From Limnoperna fortunei (taxonomy: Eukaryota > Mollusca > Bivalvia > Mytilida > Modiolidae), in contig OX104115.1 of assembly GCA_944474755.1 (NCBI GenBank), positions 64,298,648 through 64,362,647 of the forward strand: DNA of 64,000 nucleotides. Reading direction: 5' to 3'. The position numbers and the translations under genes were made by a program. The notes under the pieces are model-generated. The model made no database searches and was not told where the DNA came from. It saw only the letters and a program-made list of their open reading frames with translations. Positions 28,562 to 37,399 of the stretch are shown piece after piece; the stretch's first letter is position 1, and each line of letters opens with the position of its first letter.

Positions 28562-31500
28562 CTAGGTTTGTTGCCGTCCAGCCAAAAGCTTAAATCTAAG
28601 GTTATGCAAGCCATATAACAAAGCTCTGCATGCAGGCTCTATGAAGCAGTCAATGAATTTGCAAGCTGATATACTATCAGAAACATCACATGTCAATAAT
28701 CGATATGGGTTTATAATGACTTCTTCAATTGTTACACCAGATTTGATATCAAATAGTGTTATGAACTCTGATAGTTGCCATTGTATACAATCTAGTAGAT
28801 CTTTTCTAGCGCTGTCAAGATTATTGCATTCAGTTATAAAATGTTTCAGATTCTCTGTGTCACCATTGCACAATTTACATTCTGCAGATACTTTTGCATT
28901 ATTAAATTTTGCCCTGCTTGCTTGTAGTATATATGTCCCAGTTGCGATTTTAATCCTAATTGGAATCCTTGCAATGTCTCTTGTATTAGCTGAATTTGTA
29001 TTTAATAAAGGATGAACTTTACCAATGACATAACTTCCAGCAATACTTTGGATAGTGGAAAATTGGCAAGACTCATGGTTAATCTTTTCGCACCAATAGC
29101 TTATAAGCTTGTTTTGTATCAAAGACTTCCATTGTGGTTTGGTCAGCGGCTTATAAAGATAGCTTTTACAATCAAGGATGTCATATTTGATACACAGTTT
29201 CTTAACATTAATGAACCAACTATGGGATGTTGAGGTTTTTATAGACAGTTGTCTCTCTGCAATTCTCCATTCAATTGAGTCTTGATTAGACCTTGCAATA
29301 TTTCCGAATAGAGTGAGAACTTTCCTATGTATTTCTGCTTCGATAGGTAGCATACCAGACAGAATATATATAGCAGGATCAGCAATATTTCTGGTCAACG
29401 TTAATAGTTGTTTCAATAGCTTTTTATAACATAAAACAAGGTTTTCTAGATTTTTTCCTTCTGGTATGACAATTTCCAGACCATAGGTTAGAATCGGCAG
29501 AACATATGTTTTTACTATTGATATGATAGTTACTGGATCCAAGCCATTTCTACCATGTAGACCTGTGCCCATGAGACTATAAGTTACTTTCCTAGCTTTT
29601 TTAATATTCTCCTCAACTGTTAATTTAGCGGTGTCATATTCACTTTTATTTATTCCAATGTGGGTAGCTTTTTTTACAACTGGCATTGGATTATCATTTA
29701 TAGTCCAAATTTCCTTACGAATGTCTTTAAGCGGAGCAGTTTTGACTGGTAATATTACACTTTTAGTTGGTTGAAGTGTATAAGCTTCCCTCTTGCTATA
29801 TTCGAATGTTATATCTATGAGTATTTTCAGCTCAAACGGACAATTAGATATAATGGCTACATCATCTGCACAGGTTGGAGCACAGCAATTTACATTTCCT
29901 ATATGTCCTCCAAGACCAGTACTAGCTAGAAAATCTAATAATGGATTGATATATATTTTATATAAATCTGCGCTTATAGCACCTCCTTGTCTCACTCCTT
30001 GTTCTATAGTAAAATTTTCAGAATTTGTTCCTTTCCATTTCACACATGAAGTTGCATTATCATATAGTTGGCTTAGAATTGTAATAGATTGGTCGTTAAT
30101 CCCTATTTGAAATAGTCTTCTTATTAAATTAGCATGTACCACTACATCAAATGCAGATTTACTGTCAAGCATTGCTATATATGTTGGCCGGTTATTGTCT
30201 TTGTTCTCTCTTTCAAATTCCTCAATTATTAGTTCGCATTGCAGTGGAGAGGTTTGTTTAGTAAATCCTCTTTGTAAATGACTTTGATTTTCTAATATGA
30301 TTGAATTTTCTCTTGACTTGATAATTATTTCTATGAGTTTAGTTATAGTTGGTGTAACGGTTATACCACGGTAATTTTTGGCATCACATGGATCTCCCTT
30401 ATTTTTGTAGACAGGGTATAAAGTACCTACTTTCATAATATCTGGAATAAGCCCGTCTTTAAATAGTTTATTAATCATTTGTTGTATATATTGATGGAGA
30501 TATTTCCCTCCATAAATAATGTTTTCTGCAGAAATACCAAAATAGTTGGCAGCCTTGTTTCTGTTCATATCTCTTACTGCTTCTTGTACTTCTTTTAATG
30601 TGACAGGATTGTGTATAAATCTTTCCTTACAAATGTCCATAATGACTTTGTATTCTTTTTCAACTTCCGTTAGATATTCCTGGTTGTAATTAGAATTCAA
30701 GTATTTTTTGGATAGTTCCCGAAAGTGCTTATGCCAACCCAATGATATGTCTTCTGCGTGAAATAATTCTTCTCCCACATTTAACTGATCTATATGTTTA
30801 GACATTTTCCCTCTCTGATTTCGTATAATTTTATAGAATGTCTTCAGATCTGTGGTTCTTGCATCAATTAGCTTCTGTCTATCATTTATCCTTTGGTGTG
30901 CATTTTCTATTCTACATATCTTTCTTAGTTCATAGGTAGTTCTTCTTTTCTCTAACAAAAATTTATTATTAGGATTTTCTGGTCTTCCCTGTTGTTTCCA
31001 TCTGTGAAAAGCTAGTTTCTTGTTAGCTATTGCTGTTTTAATGTCTTCTGTCATTATATTTATTTTAGCTTTCTTTTTCCTCTTTCTTTTGGGTATAATT
31101 TTTGATATAGCTTTTTCAATAATATTTTTGAGATTTTTGAATGCGGTTGTGGCTTCATTATCAATTTTTATTTCTCCTTCATCTTTTAACAATTCCCATG
31201 TAATATTGTGTTCATACTCTTTTTTATCAACTTTATCCCAACGAATTTTTTGTCCTGTAGTTTTTAAATGTAAATCTTCTCCATTGTTTTGGTTCGCCCT
31301 GGTTTGAACTTGTAGAGTCAGCTTGAGCGGGTAATGATCCGATACATTTGAAGCTAGCACCAATTTTCGATGTTCTACAATTCTGCTCTTTAATTTCTGT
31401 TGATATATGAAAAAGTCAATAGAAGTAGAATCTTGACCTCTATTATTTATAAAAGTTGGTCCTTTATTTTCAGCTATAAACAGGTATTCATTCATGAAAT

Positions 31501-32185
31501 CATTAATACCCCTCTTTCTTGTTGAATCTTTACCATTAATAATATCTTCATTAAAATCTCCTCCTATTACAAAGCTATGGGTTTCCATATATGTAGTAAT
31601 TATTTCATTAAGTTGGTCAATACATTCAAGAAATTCGTTTTGATGATCAGCTGTTCCTTTACAAGGCATATACAGTGATACTACTATTAATTTTGGTTCA
31701 GAGTTGACTTCAATACATTGAATTCTCTCAGATCCTACCTCTAAAGGCGTTATGATTGAATCAATTTTTTTGTTCCATAATATAGCTGTTCCACCATACC
31801 CTCTTGGCATTTGTAAAGGTGCGATCGGATCCTGCGAGTCTACTGCTTTTCCTACTCCACAAAATTGCTCATTTATTTCATTCAGCTTAGCTAACTGACA
31901 GTGATACAGCCAATGCTCTTGTAATAGGATAATGTCAGCGAATTCCTTAACTTCCTCAAAAAAGGGCACACAAGTTAAAATGTTTTTACAGTTAAAATCT
32001 AAAATACACACATTTTTACTACTGTGTGCGTCCTTGCTATTTACAATGTCTCTGTATTCACAACTATTTACATCTTCCACAATACATTGTTCATTGTCAT
32101 GTGCTAGGTCTGGTATGGATGGAGGCTTCTGATGGGTAAAAAAAGTGGAGTTCTCTGTTGGTAGAAAATAGGTTGTCCTTTTGCT
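28562..32185 (-). CDS. LINE ORF2: APE-type endonuclease and reverse transcriptase
   Basis: Numbering from codon 32080, residues 24-255 are an exonuclease-endonuclease-phosphatase domain with QEHW (54-57), GGDFN (173-177), SIDFF (220-224) and SDHYP (247-251). RT spans about 500-780, with LDSKSAFD (638-645), QGVRQGG (694-700) and CADD (737-740) in place of the usual F/YADD. A zinc-knuckle-like C-x2-C-x8-H-x4-C sits at 1068-1085. It would nick target DNA and prime cDNA synthesis. The frame is open back to 32185 and overlaps the PHD ORF by about 82 nt, but has no ATG before residue 91, inside the endonuclease. The T TTT TTA heptamer at 32137-32143 would shift ribosomes from the PHD frame straight into this one. 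No internal stops; 1207 codons from 32185. Confidence 0.9.
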   Translation of the reverse strand, partial: SKRTTYFLPTENSTFFTHQKPPSIPDLAHDNEQCIVEDVNSCEYRDIVNSKDAHSSKNVCILDFNCKNILTCVPFFEEVKEFADIILLQEHWLYHCQLAKLNEINEQFCGVGKAVDSQDPIAPLQMPRGYGGTAILWNKKIDSIITPLEVGSERIQCIEVNSEPKLIVVSLYMPCKGTADHQNEFLECIDQLNEIITTYMETHSFVIGGDFNEDIINGKDSTRKRGINDFMNEYLFIAENKGPTFINNRGQDSTSIDFFIYQQKLKSRIVEHRKLVLASNVSDHYPLKLTLQVQTRANQNNGEDLHLKTTGQKIRWDKVDKKEYEHNITWELLKDEGEIKIDNEATTAFKNLKNIIEKAISKIIPKRKRKKKAKINIMTEDIKTAIANKKLAFHRWKQQGRPENPNNKFLLEKRRTTYELRKICRIENAHQRINDRQKLIDARTTDLKTFYKIIRNQRGKMSKHIDQLNVGEELFHAEDISLGWHKHFRELSKKYLNSNYNQEYLTEVEKEYKVIMDICKERFIHNPVTLKEVQEAVRDMNRNKAANYFGISAENIIYGGKYLHQYIQQMINKLFKDGLIPDIMKVGTLYPVYKNKGDPCDAKNYRGITVTPTITKLIEIIIKSRENSIILENQSHLQRGFTKQTSPLQCELIIEEFERENKDNNRPTYIAMLDSKSAFDVVVHANLIRRLFQIGINDQSITILSQLYDNATSCVKWKGTNSENFTIEQGVRQGGAISADLYKIYINPLLDFLASTGLGGHIGNVNCCAPTCADDVAIISNCPFELKILIDITFEYSKREAYTLQPTKSVILPVKTAPLKDIRKEIWTINDNPMPVVKKATHIGINKSEYDTAKLTVEENIKKARKVTYSLMGTGLHGRNGLDPVTIISIVKTYVLPILTYGLEIVIPEGKNLENLVLCYKKLLKQLLTLTRNIADPAIYILSGMLPIEAEIHRKVLTLFGNIARSNQDSIEWRIAERQLSIKTSTSHSWFINVKKLCIKYDILDCKSYLYKPLTKPQWKSLIQNKLISYWCEKINHESCQFSTIQSIAGSYVIGKVHPLLNTNSANTRDIARIPIRIKIATGTYILQASRAKFNNAKVSAECKLCNGDTENLKHFITECNNLDSARKDLLDCIQWQLSEFITLFDIKSGVTIEEVIINPYRLLTCDVSDSISACKFIDCFIEPACRALLYGLHNLRFKLLAGRQQT

Positions 32186-33813
32186 CTAAGTTCGTTGGTA
32201 TTGGTGTTAGCATATTGATAACTGTATTGGCCATTTTTGGATCTGTAAGGATCACTACTAATTCTATGTTGTTGGGTTGGAACACCTGGAGTCTGTTGTT
32301 TGTTAGGAGCGTCTGGAGACAGCTGCTGATTAGGACCACCTTGTAAGTGTTGTTGAGGTTGTGGTATATTTGTACTTGTTTGCATATATTTTGGAAAGTT
32401 AGCTTGTTCATGACTTTGTGTTCCATACTTCATTTTTGTAGACAAACATTCTGTCATCATATGTGTATCATAGCCAACATCATTTGAAAGTGTTACTGGA
32501 ATTTCCGTCGGCTTATGTTGTTCTCTACAATGTGGCTCTGTAGATATTAGAGTATTTTTGCAGGAGTTTTCTAATAGTTCAAGTTCCTTATCTATTTTAT
32601 TTAGGACGTATTTGGTGACACGTTTTCTCATTCCAACTACTAGCTCATCTGTTTCATCAAAATCAATCTTGGACTTTATATTCGAGTTGCATGTACCCTT
32701 AGTCTGTGCTTGAAGCATTTCATTGCGTGTATGCAATGTTTTGATGGTATTTTCTAATTCAATATTATGCATTTCTGCCTTGTGCAGCCTTTCCATGATC
32801 TTTATTTTCTCTTTCATATCTTCTTGAATCATTGCTTCTTTTATTTTAATTTGCTCTTCTCTTTTTTTCAATTTTTGTTCTAATTGTCTTAGTTCCTTCA
32901 TGCGCAGACTGATTTCATTTACATCGGTCATTCCATTTAATTGATCGTTGTTTGTTCTTTTACTATTAGTGGCGGATGTTTCTGATCTATCGTTCACTTC
33001 TGTTATTTTACACTCATTTTCTTTATTTCTTTGTGGTAAAGCTTGTACATCATTCTTATGCAGTTGGAGAACTCTTGATCCAGTTTCGTATATTGTTGCT
33101 TTTGTTTCCTTTTTATCATTAATTTGCATAACATTTGACAGAGTTGTCATCTTCTGGGAGTTGGTTACTTCTAGATCTGCGTTGTATTTCTTTGAACTTT
33201 CTATGTCTACTTCTTGTTTATCTAGGCCTATACATGCATAACACTTATCGTTATCAGAGTCCATACAGCTAGTGTGAAATGGCAGGTCACAATCAGCACA
33301 TCTGTTGTCTATTTCCACTTGAGTATCATTACAACCATTGCATACCATTTCTTCACTAAGAAGAATTTCGGCTTGAGAGATGTTTTGGTTCGTATCAAGA
33401 CACGTTATGGCATATTGTTTACCAACAGCATTATTTGCAATATTACAGCAAGACTTACATGTATATGGCTCATTAGGGTTTGATGTGTGGAATTGAATTT
33501 GATCTTCTGATAATTTCTCACAGCGATAATGTATCCAATGTCCTTTTTGACATAGTATTGACCTTGTTTTACTATTTTTCTTACATTTAAGGCATTTTTC
33601 ATTGAAATCTTGTTGTTCACTAGCGAAACATATTTTATCCTGATCAATTATTGCAATCAAAGCCGTTTCCAGTTGGTAAGCTAGGTTTTGATTTAGCAAC
33701 CCAATGTCAATAATAGCACCATCTATTTTTGTTTTGGCCATTATTTCGTGTATCTTATTGATGTCAATTTTAAACAGTCCCACATGTTTACCATTGATCA
33801 GGTAAGTATGCAT
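32104..33813 (-). CDS. LINE ORF1: PHD-like zinc fingers and coiled coil
   Basis: This 569-residue protein starts at ATG 33813, directly after an in-frame TAA. Residues 74-123 are a PHD-type finger (C74, C77, C88, H92/H95, C98, C119, C122), and 158-194 a second zinc-binding block (C158, C161, C172, C175, H180, C183, C191, C194). Residues 300-370 are a charged coiled coil (KELRQLEQKLKKREEQIK), and the tail is rich in Q, P and N. This is an RNP-type ORF1 that probably binds RNA, chromatin or both. Its start overlaps the end of the 126-codon ORF by 26 nt (ATAAATGC), which would allow stop-start coupling. It ends with TAG 31 nt beyond the slippery heptamer, so termination yields ORF1 alone and shifting yields an ORF1-ORF2 fusion. 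Confidence 0.85.
   Translation of the reverse strand: MHTYLINGKHVGLFKIDINKIHEIMAKTKIDGAIIDIGLLNQNLAYQLETALIAIIDQDKICFASEQQDFNEKCLKCKKNSKTRSILCQKGHWIHYRCEKLSEDQIQFHTSNPNEPYTCKSCCNIANNAVGKQYAITCLDTNQNISQAEILLSEEMVCNGCNDTQVEIDNRCADCDLPFHTSCMDSDNDKCYACIGLDKQEVDIESSKKYNADLEVTNSQKMTTLSNVMQINDKKETKATIYETGSRVLQLHKNDVQALPQRNKENECKITEVNDRSETSATNSKRTNNDQLNGMTDVNEISLRMKELRQLEQKLKKREEQIKIKEAMIQEDMKEKIKIMERLHKAEMHNIELENTIKTLHTRNEMLQAQTKGTCNSNIKSKIDFDETDELVVGMRKRVTKYVLNKIDKELELLENSCKNTLISTEPHCREQHKPTEIPVTLSNDVGYDTHMMTECLSTKMKYGTQSHEQANFPKYMQTSTNIPQPQQHLQGGPNQQLSPDAPNKQQTPGVPTQQHRISSDPYRSKNGQYSYQYANTNTNELRAKGQPIFYQQRTPLFLPIRSLHPYQT
32137..32143 (-). promoter_or_regulatory. Predicted -1 ribosomal frameshift site
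   Basis: In the ORF1 reading frame the codons run CCA CTT TTT TTA CCC, giving the heptamer T TTT TTA of the X XXY YYZ type. A -1 slip continues ACC CAT CAG AAG, exactly the ORF2 frame. ORF1 stops 31 nt later, and ORF2 has no upstream ATG. I could not model a stimulatory structure downstream. Confidence 0.6.
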
Positions 33814-34165
33814 TTATGGTATATACATGTTCATTTGAATCACTTTTATGAATATGAAATGTGTATTGACAATGTGCGTCTTTTTTATCTGTACTACTAG
33901 ATTTCTGGACCTTGTACATATTAACATTATTATAGTATTGTTCACATGCAAATAGAAAAAGTTCAAAGGATACAGCATCATATTGTGCGGTAATTCCACC
34001 ATCTGTTTCGGTGTATTTGATTTCAGTCCTTTGTGTACATTCTAACTTTTTACGCAGATTTTTTTTCACATTAAGTGTGTAATTATTTACATATTTGTTG
34101 TGTATAGTATGAAGAACTTCGCTATCGCTGTTCTGACGACGCATCGATTTTCTGCTTATTGCCAT
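33788..34165 (-). CDS. LINE small ORF (125 aa)
   Basis: ATG 34165 opens MAISRKSMRRQ and the frame runs to TAA at 33788, overlapping the ATG of the PHD ORF. The start is basic and the middle hydrophobic (SFELFLFACEQYY); I do not recognise a domain. It may have been the N-terminus of ORF1, now in another frame, because the sequence around the overlap reads sensibly in both. Positioned between the SGNH and PHD ORFs, it is either a separate small protein or a frameshifted ORF1 start. Confidence 0.5.
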   Translation of the reverse strand: MAISRKSMRRQNSDSEVLHTIHNKYVNNYTLNVKKNLRKKLECTQRTEIKYTETDGGITAQYDAVSFELFLFACEQYYNNVNMYKVQKSSSTDKKDAHCQYTFHIHKSDSNEHVYTINAYLPDQW

Positions 34166-34297
34166 GTTGAATACTGATATATCACTGGAACACAATCAGG
34201 CAACACACTGTGGAAGGACCCACCCTAGTGTTCCCCGATTGCTCTCCTGTATAACTACAGTACAGTATTAAATCAATATTCCACACCACGTCTTGTT

Positions 34298-34990
34298 CTA
34301 CCAGCAGTCTTCACGCACTTTGTGTGCAATTTTACGTAGCCAATGTTGAGCTAAAAGTGGTTTTGGATGGATCCCATCTTTATACAAATTAAGGTTGTAT
34401 TGATATCTTATGGTTTTTTTTATGTTCCTTTTTATTTTTGTTGATTGGGTGAGATAAGTCAGCTGAGAAAAGGGTGATCTAGTATTCAAAATATGATTTA
34501 TATCCCGTACCTTTTGATTAATAACTTTTATCTGTTCTAGGAGATTTATGTCATCAGTTATCATGTGGTCTAAATCAGTATAATTGTGGCTTTTATTCCA
34601 CTCGTATATTGAGTAAGGTGGGGTCTTCAAAAAAGTAAGTTTACATCTAGGATAATTTTTGAACAAGTCTACAATCTTCTCAAAGTTGCCTACCAGCTCA
34701 TCTATTAATTCCGTAAAGTTATGGCGTAATAAGATGTATGGGTGATTGTACTCAGTGAGTTCGCATGTCCCTATCCATACATATAGGGCGATATTACCAT
34801 AGTGTTTAATTTTTGAATCAAGATTCTTTTTTAACCACTCTACACTTTTAGCAGATGTTCTTCCAGCCTCAAACCACCATCGTATGTTATTTTCTACAGG
34901 TAATCTACATTGCCCTAACAAGTATTTCCCTTTACTATCTGAAAAGACTACAGGTGTTAACTGTCTTCTACCAGCAGGATTTTCAAGGGC
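34298..34990 (-). CDS. LINE SGNH-hydrolase-like ORF
   Basis: Counting from the first open codon at 34990, VVFSDSKGKYL (14-24) is a block I motif with candidate catalytic Ser19, IGTCELTEY (73-81) fits block III, and DGIHP (205-209) is the block V Asp-His pair. The size, about 230 aa, suits one SGNH domain. Esterase domains of this type are known in CR1-like ORF1 proteins, but here the ORF is separate from the PHD ORF. This frame has no ATG. ATG 35025 in another frame opens MTEHKLRKYLNK and would enter this frame after a +1-nt correction near 34990, so a single-base deletion probably disables an otherwise intact gene. Confidence 0.7.
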   Translation of the reverse strand, partial: ALENPAGRRQLTPVVFSDSKGKYLLGQCRLPVENNIRWWFEAGRTSAKSVEWLKKNLDSKIKHYGNIALYVWIGTCELTEYNHPYILLRHNFTELIDELVGNFEKIVDLFKNYPRCKLTFLKTPPYSIYEWNKSHNYTDLDHMITDDINLLEQIKVINQKVRDINHILNTRSPFSQLTYLTQSTKIKRNIKKTIRYQYNLNLYKDGIHPKPLLAQHWLRKIAHKVREDCW

Positions 34991-35134
34991 TTATTCAGAT
35001 ATTTCCTAAGTTTGTGTTCCGTCATGTGGATACTATATCAATTAGGTAAATGTGCGATATATTGGTGAGTTTATATATACATGTGCAATGGTTATGATAT
35101 ACAGGCAAGGTTTGTTTAGTTGGTTGTGTGTGGA

Positions 35135-35930
35135 CGACCAGAAATTACTCCATTGGAATAAAAAAGATCATCGTAAAAGTTTGTTAAAAGCTTTAAAAGT
35201 CTAAAATTTCTTCCATAAACTGAGTCAATTCATCATTTTGTAGTATAACAGAATCAAAAGAAATGAATGTATCAAAATAAAAACTTTGTTAAAAGTTAAA
35301 ATGCCGCCATTTTTGCACGAGATTTTAGAAGTCACGGTAAAAGTCAATAAATTATGATAATTTTCGCAGTTTTGTCATTAAACCAGTGTGTTCAAATGTT
35401 GACACATGTTGGGGTGCAATTTGCTGTGTATATCTGTAAAAATCTTCTATTCCTCCACCATAAAACTATATTCACAAAAGTTCACAAAAATTTCCACCAC
35501 CACACCGAACTGCCTCGTTTTCGTAAATCAGGGGAAATAACCACAATTGTTATAAGTGGCGCGCTAATCGCATATTTTCGTCTCGATGTAAACAAATCGC
35601 ATCGCTCGATATTTGTATGAAAATCAATAAAGAATCATGTAAATCTGTCAAAACGGAATAAACGAGATTAAAGTTAAATAATTTCTGGAGGCAACTGACG
35701 TAAAAACTATAAGTTTACAGTGATTTAAATATAGACTGAATAGTTTAACTGACACTCGTTCGTCAGCTCATTTTTCAGAAACGTAATTTGGCGGGGAAAA
35801 ACCAGGTCTATATTTAACTGTCACAAATGCATCCCCCAGTATCAAATTAGAAAAAAATGCTAAAAATAGATAAAATAAACATAGAGAATCACTCTATTCG
35901 TCCAATCACACATCACTATATCATTTTCTT
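35135..35930. other. LINE 5' flank, no gene recognised
   Basis: AT-rich with a CpG-richer stretch at about 35560-35610. A 25-bp motif, TTAACTGTCACAAATGCATC then CCCCAG (35816-35841), recurs in altered form at 38318-38341. The 88-aa frame 35354-35620 is not recognisable. Confidence 0.4.
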
Positions 35931-36745
35931 CCAAAAAGAACATTGAAGCGGACGAGGACAAACTGCGCCATTTTGCAGAGTTAGGACGTATTAAAGTCAT
36001 CTGCTGAAGCAAACAAGAACAATGTAAACAAGTAAGTATAAAAAATATTCTGTTTTTGTATATAGATACATTATATGAACATTAATTATGTAGTAAATGG
36101 CAGAAATCCGTTATAATAATTCTTGATTAGCTCTCTGTCCCTCGAGACCAGTCGACTTCGATGATTTCCATACACTGACATACATTGTACAATGCTTATG
36201 AAAAATAAGGCCCAGGGTTTGTACAGACGTCGTAAGAAGTGCCTTGTGAAGAAAAATGTCCAGGGCTGACATGCAGAGTACAGTGCCTAGTGAAAAATAA
36301 TGTCATGGGCCTGCAGTTTGCTTAATTTATTAAAGAAATTTGTGTTATTAATTCCCTGTTTATTTCCCATGTAAGATGTTAAGCACTGTACGGCCCATGA
36401 TAGGCTCCACACACGTGGGTGAAAGTTTGGCTGGCCGCGTAAGCATAGGCCTATTTATATCATATCAAATTTATTTTACTTTCTCTTTTGCATTGAGGTC
36501 CAAGTTTTAAATTTGCATATTATTTATATTCAACGTTTTCCATGCAGTTTCAATATTAAAAGTTTTTCAACTATTAGTCATTTTGTTATAATCCACATTT
36601 TATCTATTTCAGGAAGTTTGTTTGGTCCATGGATAATGTCTATCCATTTACCTTTACAAGTAATTGGATGAAGATATTGGATGGAGTGAAAATCTGTGGA
36701 CTTGAAATATTATCATTCTTAAGAGATTTATTTATTATTGAATAA
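35931..36745 (+). other. Candidate two-exon transcript
   Basis: A strong donor (AACA|GTAAGTAT) ends a possible exon at 36031. A good acceptor (ATCTATTTCAG) opens another at 36613. The second contains ATG 36629 followed by 38 codons to TAA at 36745 (MDNVYPFTFTSNWMKILDGV). The first has no long frame, so this could be a noncoding RNA or a short peptide gene. It is supported only by splice signals. Confidence 0.2.
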
Positions 36746-36782
36746 TTATTTTATTTATTTATTTATTTATTTATTTATTCAT

Positions 36783-36830
<48 letters not shown>
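36744..36830 (+). repeat. (TTTA)n microsatellite
   Basis: About 21 units of TTTA with one TTCA interruption. Confidence 0.95.
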
Positions 36831-37118
36831 ATGCATATGACTTATTTTTGTTTTAAATTTATTTAAGTTTTATTTTATTTATTTATTTGATAATTATTTC
36901 TAATATTTACTTCTTTACAGTATTTATTTAGTTAACTTTCAAGACTTTTTTTAGTAATTTCTGTTTGAATATTTTTTTAAATTTTACTTGTATAAAAACC
37001 AAACAGTCTTAACTGCAAGAATTAAAACTCTACAGTAGACCTGCAGATTAACTCTATTAAAATGCCTTTATGTATATAGGTACCAGTTGAAATTAACCTG
37101 TAAGAGTAATTGCAACCT

Positions 37119-37295
37119 AAGTACCCTTATATGCAGATGCTGGTCATTGTTTTATAGCGAGGAAAGAGTTAGTCACATAAGTACCCTTACATGTGAATGC
37201 TGGTCATTCTTTCTTGTTTTGTTTTTTTTTTTGGTTGGGGGGTGGGTGTGGAAGTTTATTGCAACCCAAGTACCCCTACATGTGTATGCTGGTCA
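37119..37295 (+). repeat. Three spaced copies of a 28-bp motif
   Basis: AAGTACCCTTACATGTG followed by ATGCTGGTCA starts near 37119, 37179 and 37267. The spacers differ and the last includes a poly(T)/G-rich insert. Confidence 0.7.
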
Positions 37296-37399
37296 GAAAC
37301 ACAATTTTTTTAAATTTTAATTTAAATTCAGGTTTTTGTTTGTTTATTTGTTTTATTTTTTATTTTTGTTGTTGTAAGATGTCTTTTTAAATACTGTAC

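Larger units (their letters stand above)
28329..35134 (-). mobile_element. CR1-like non-LTR retrotransposon (LINE), nearly complete
   Basis: Reading on the minus strand: a 5' region from about 35134, an SGNH-like ORF, a 126-codon ORF, a PHD/coiled-coil ORF, an endonuclease-RT ORF, a 3' UTR of about 210 bp, and a hexamer tail (TGTATC units on the plus strand at 28329-28352). SGNH-type esterase and PHD domains are known from ORF1 proteins of CR1-like elements, and short tandem tails are typical of that group. Apart from a 1-nt disruption near 34990 the frames are open, so the copy is young. I could not find target-site duplications, so the 5' border is approximate. Confidence 0.85.

Noticed and set aside
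28641..31307. Plus-strand frames of 73-124 aa across the LINE
   Set aside because: They are antisense shadows of the 1207-codon endonuclease-RT frame.
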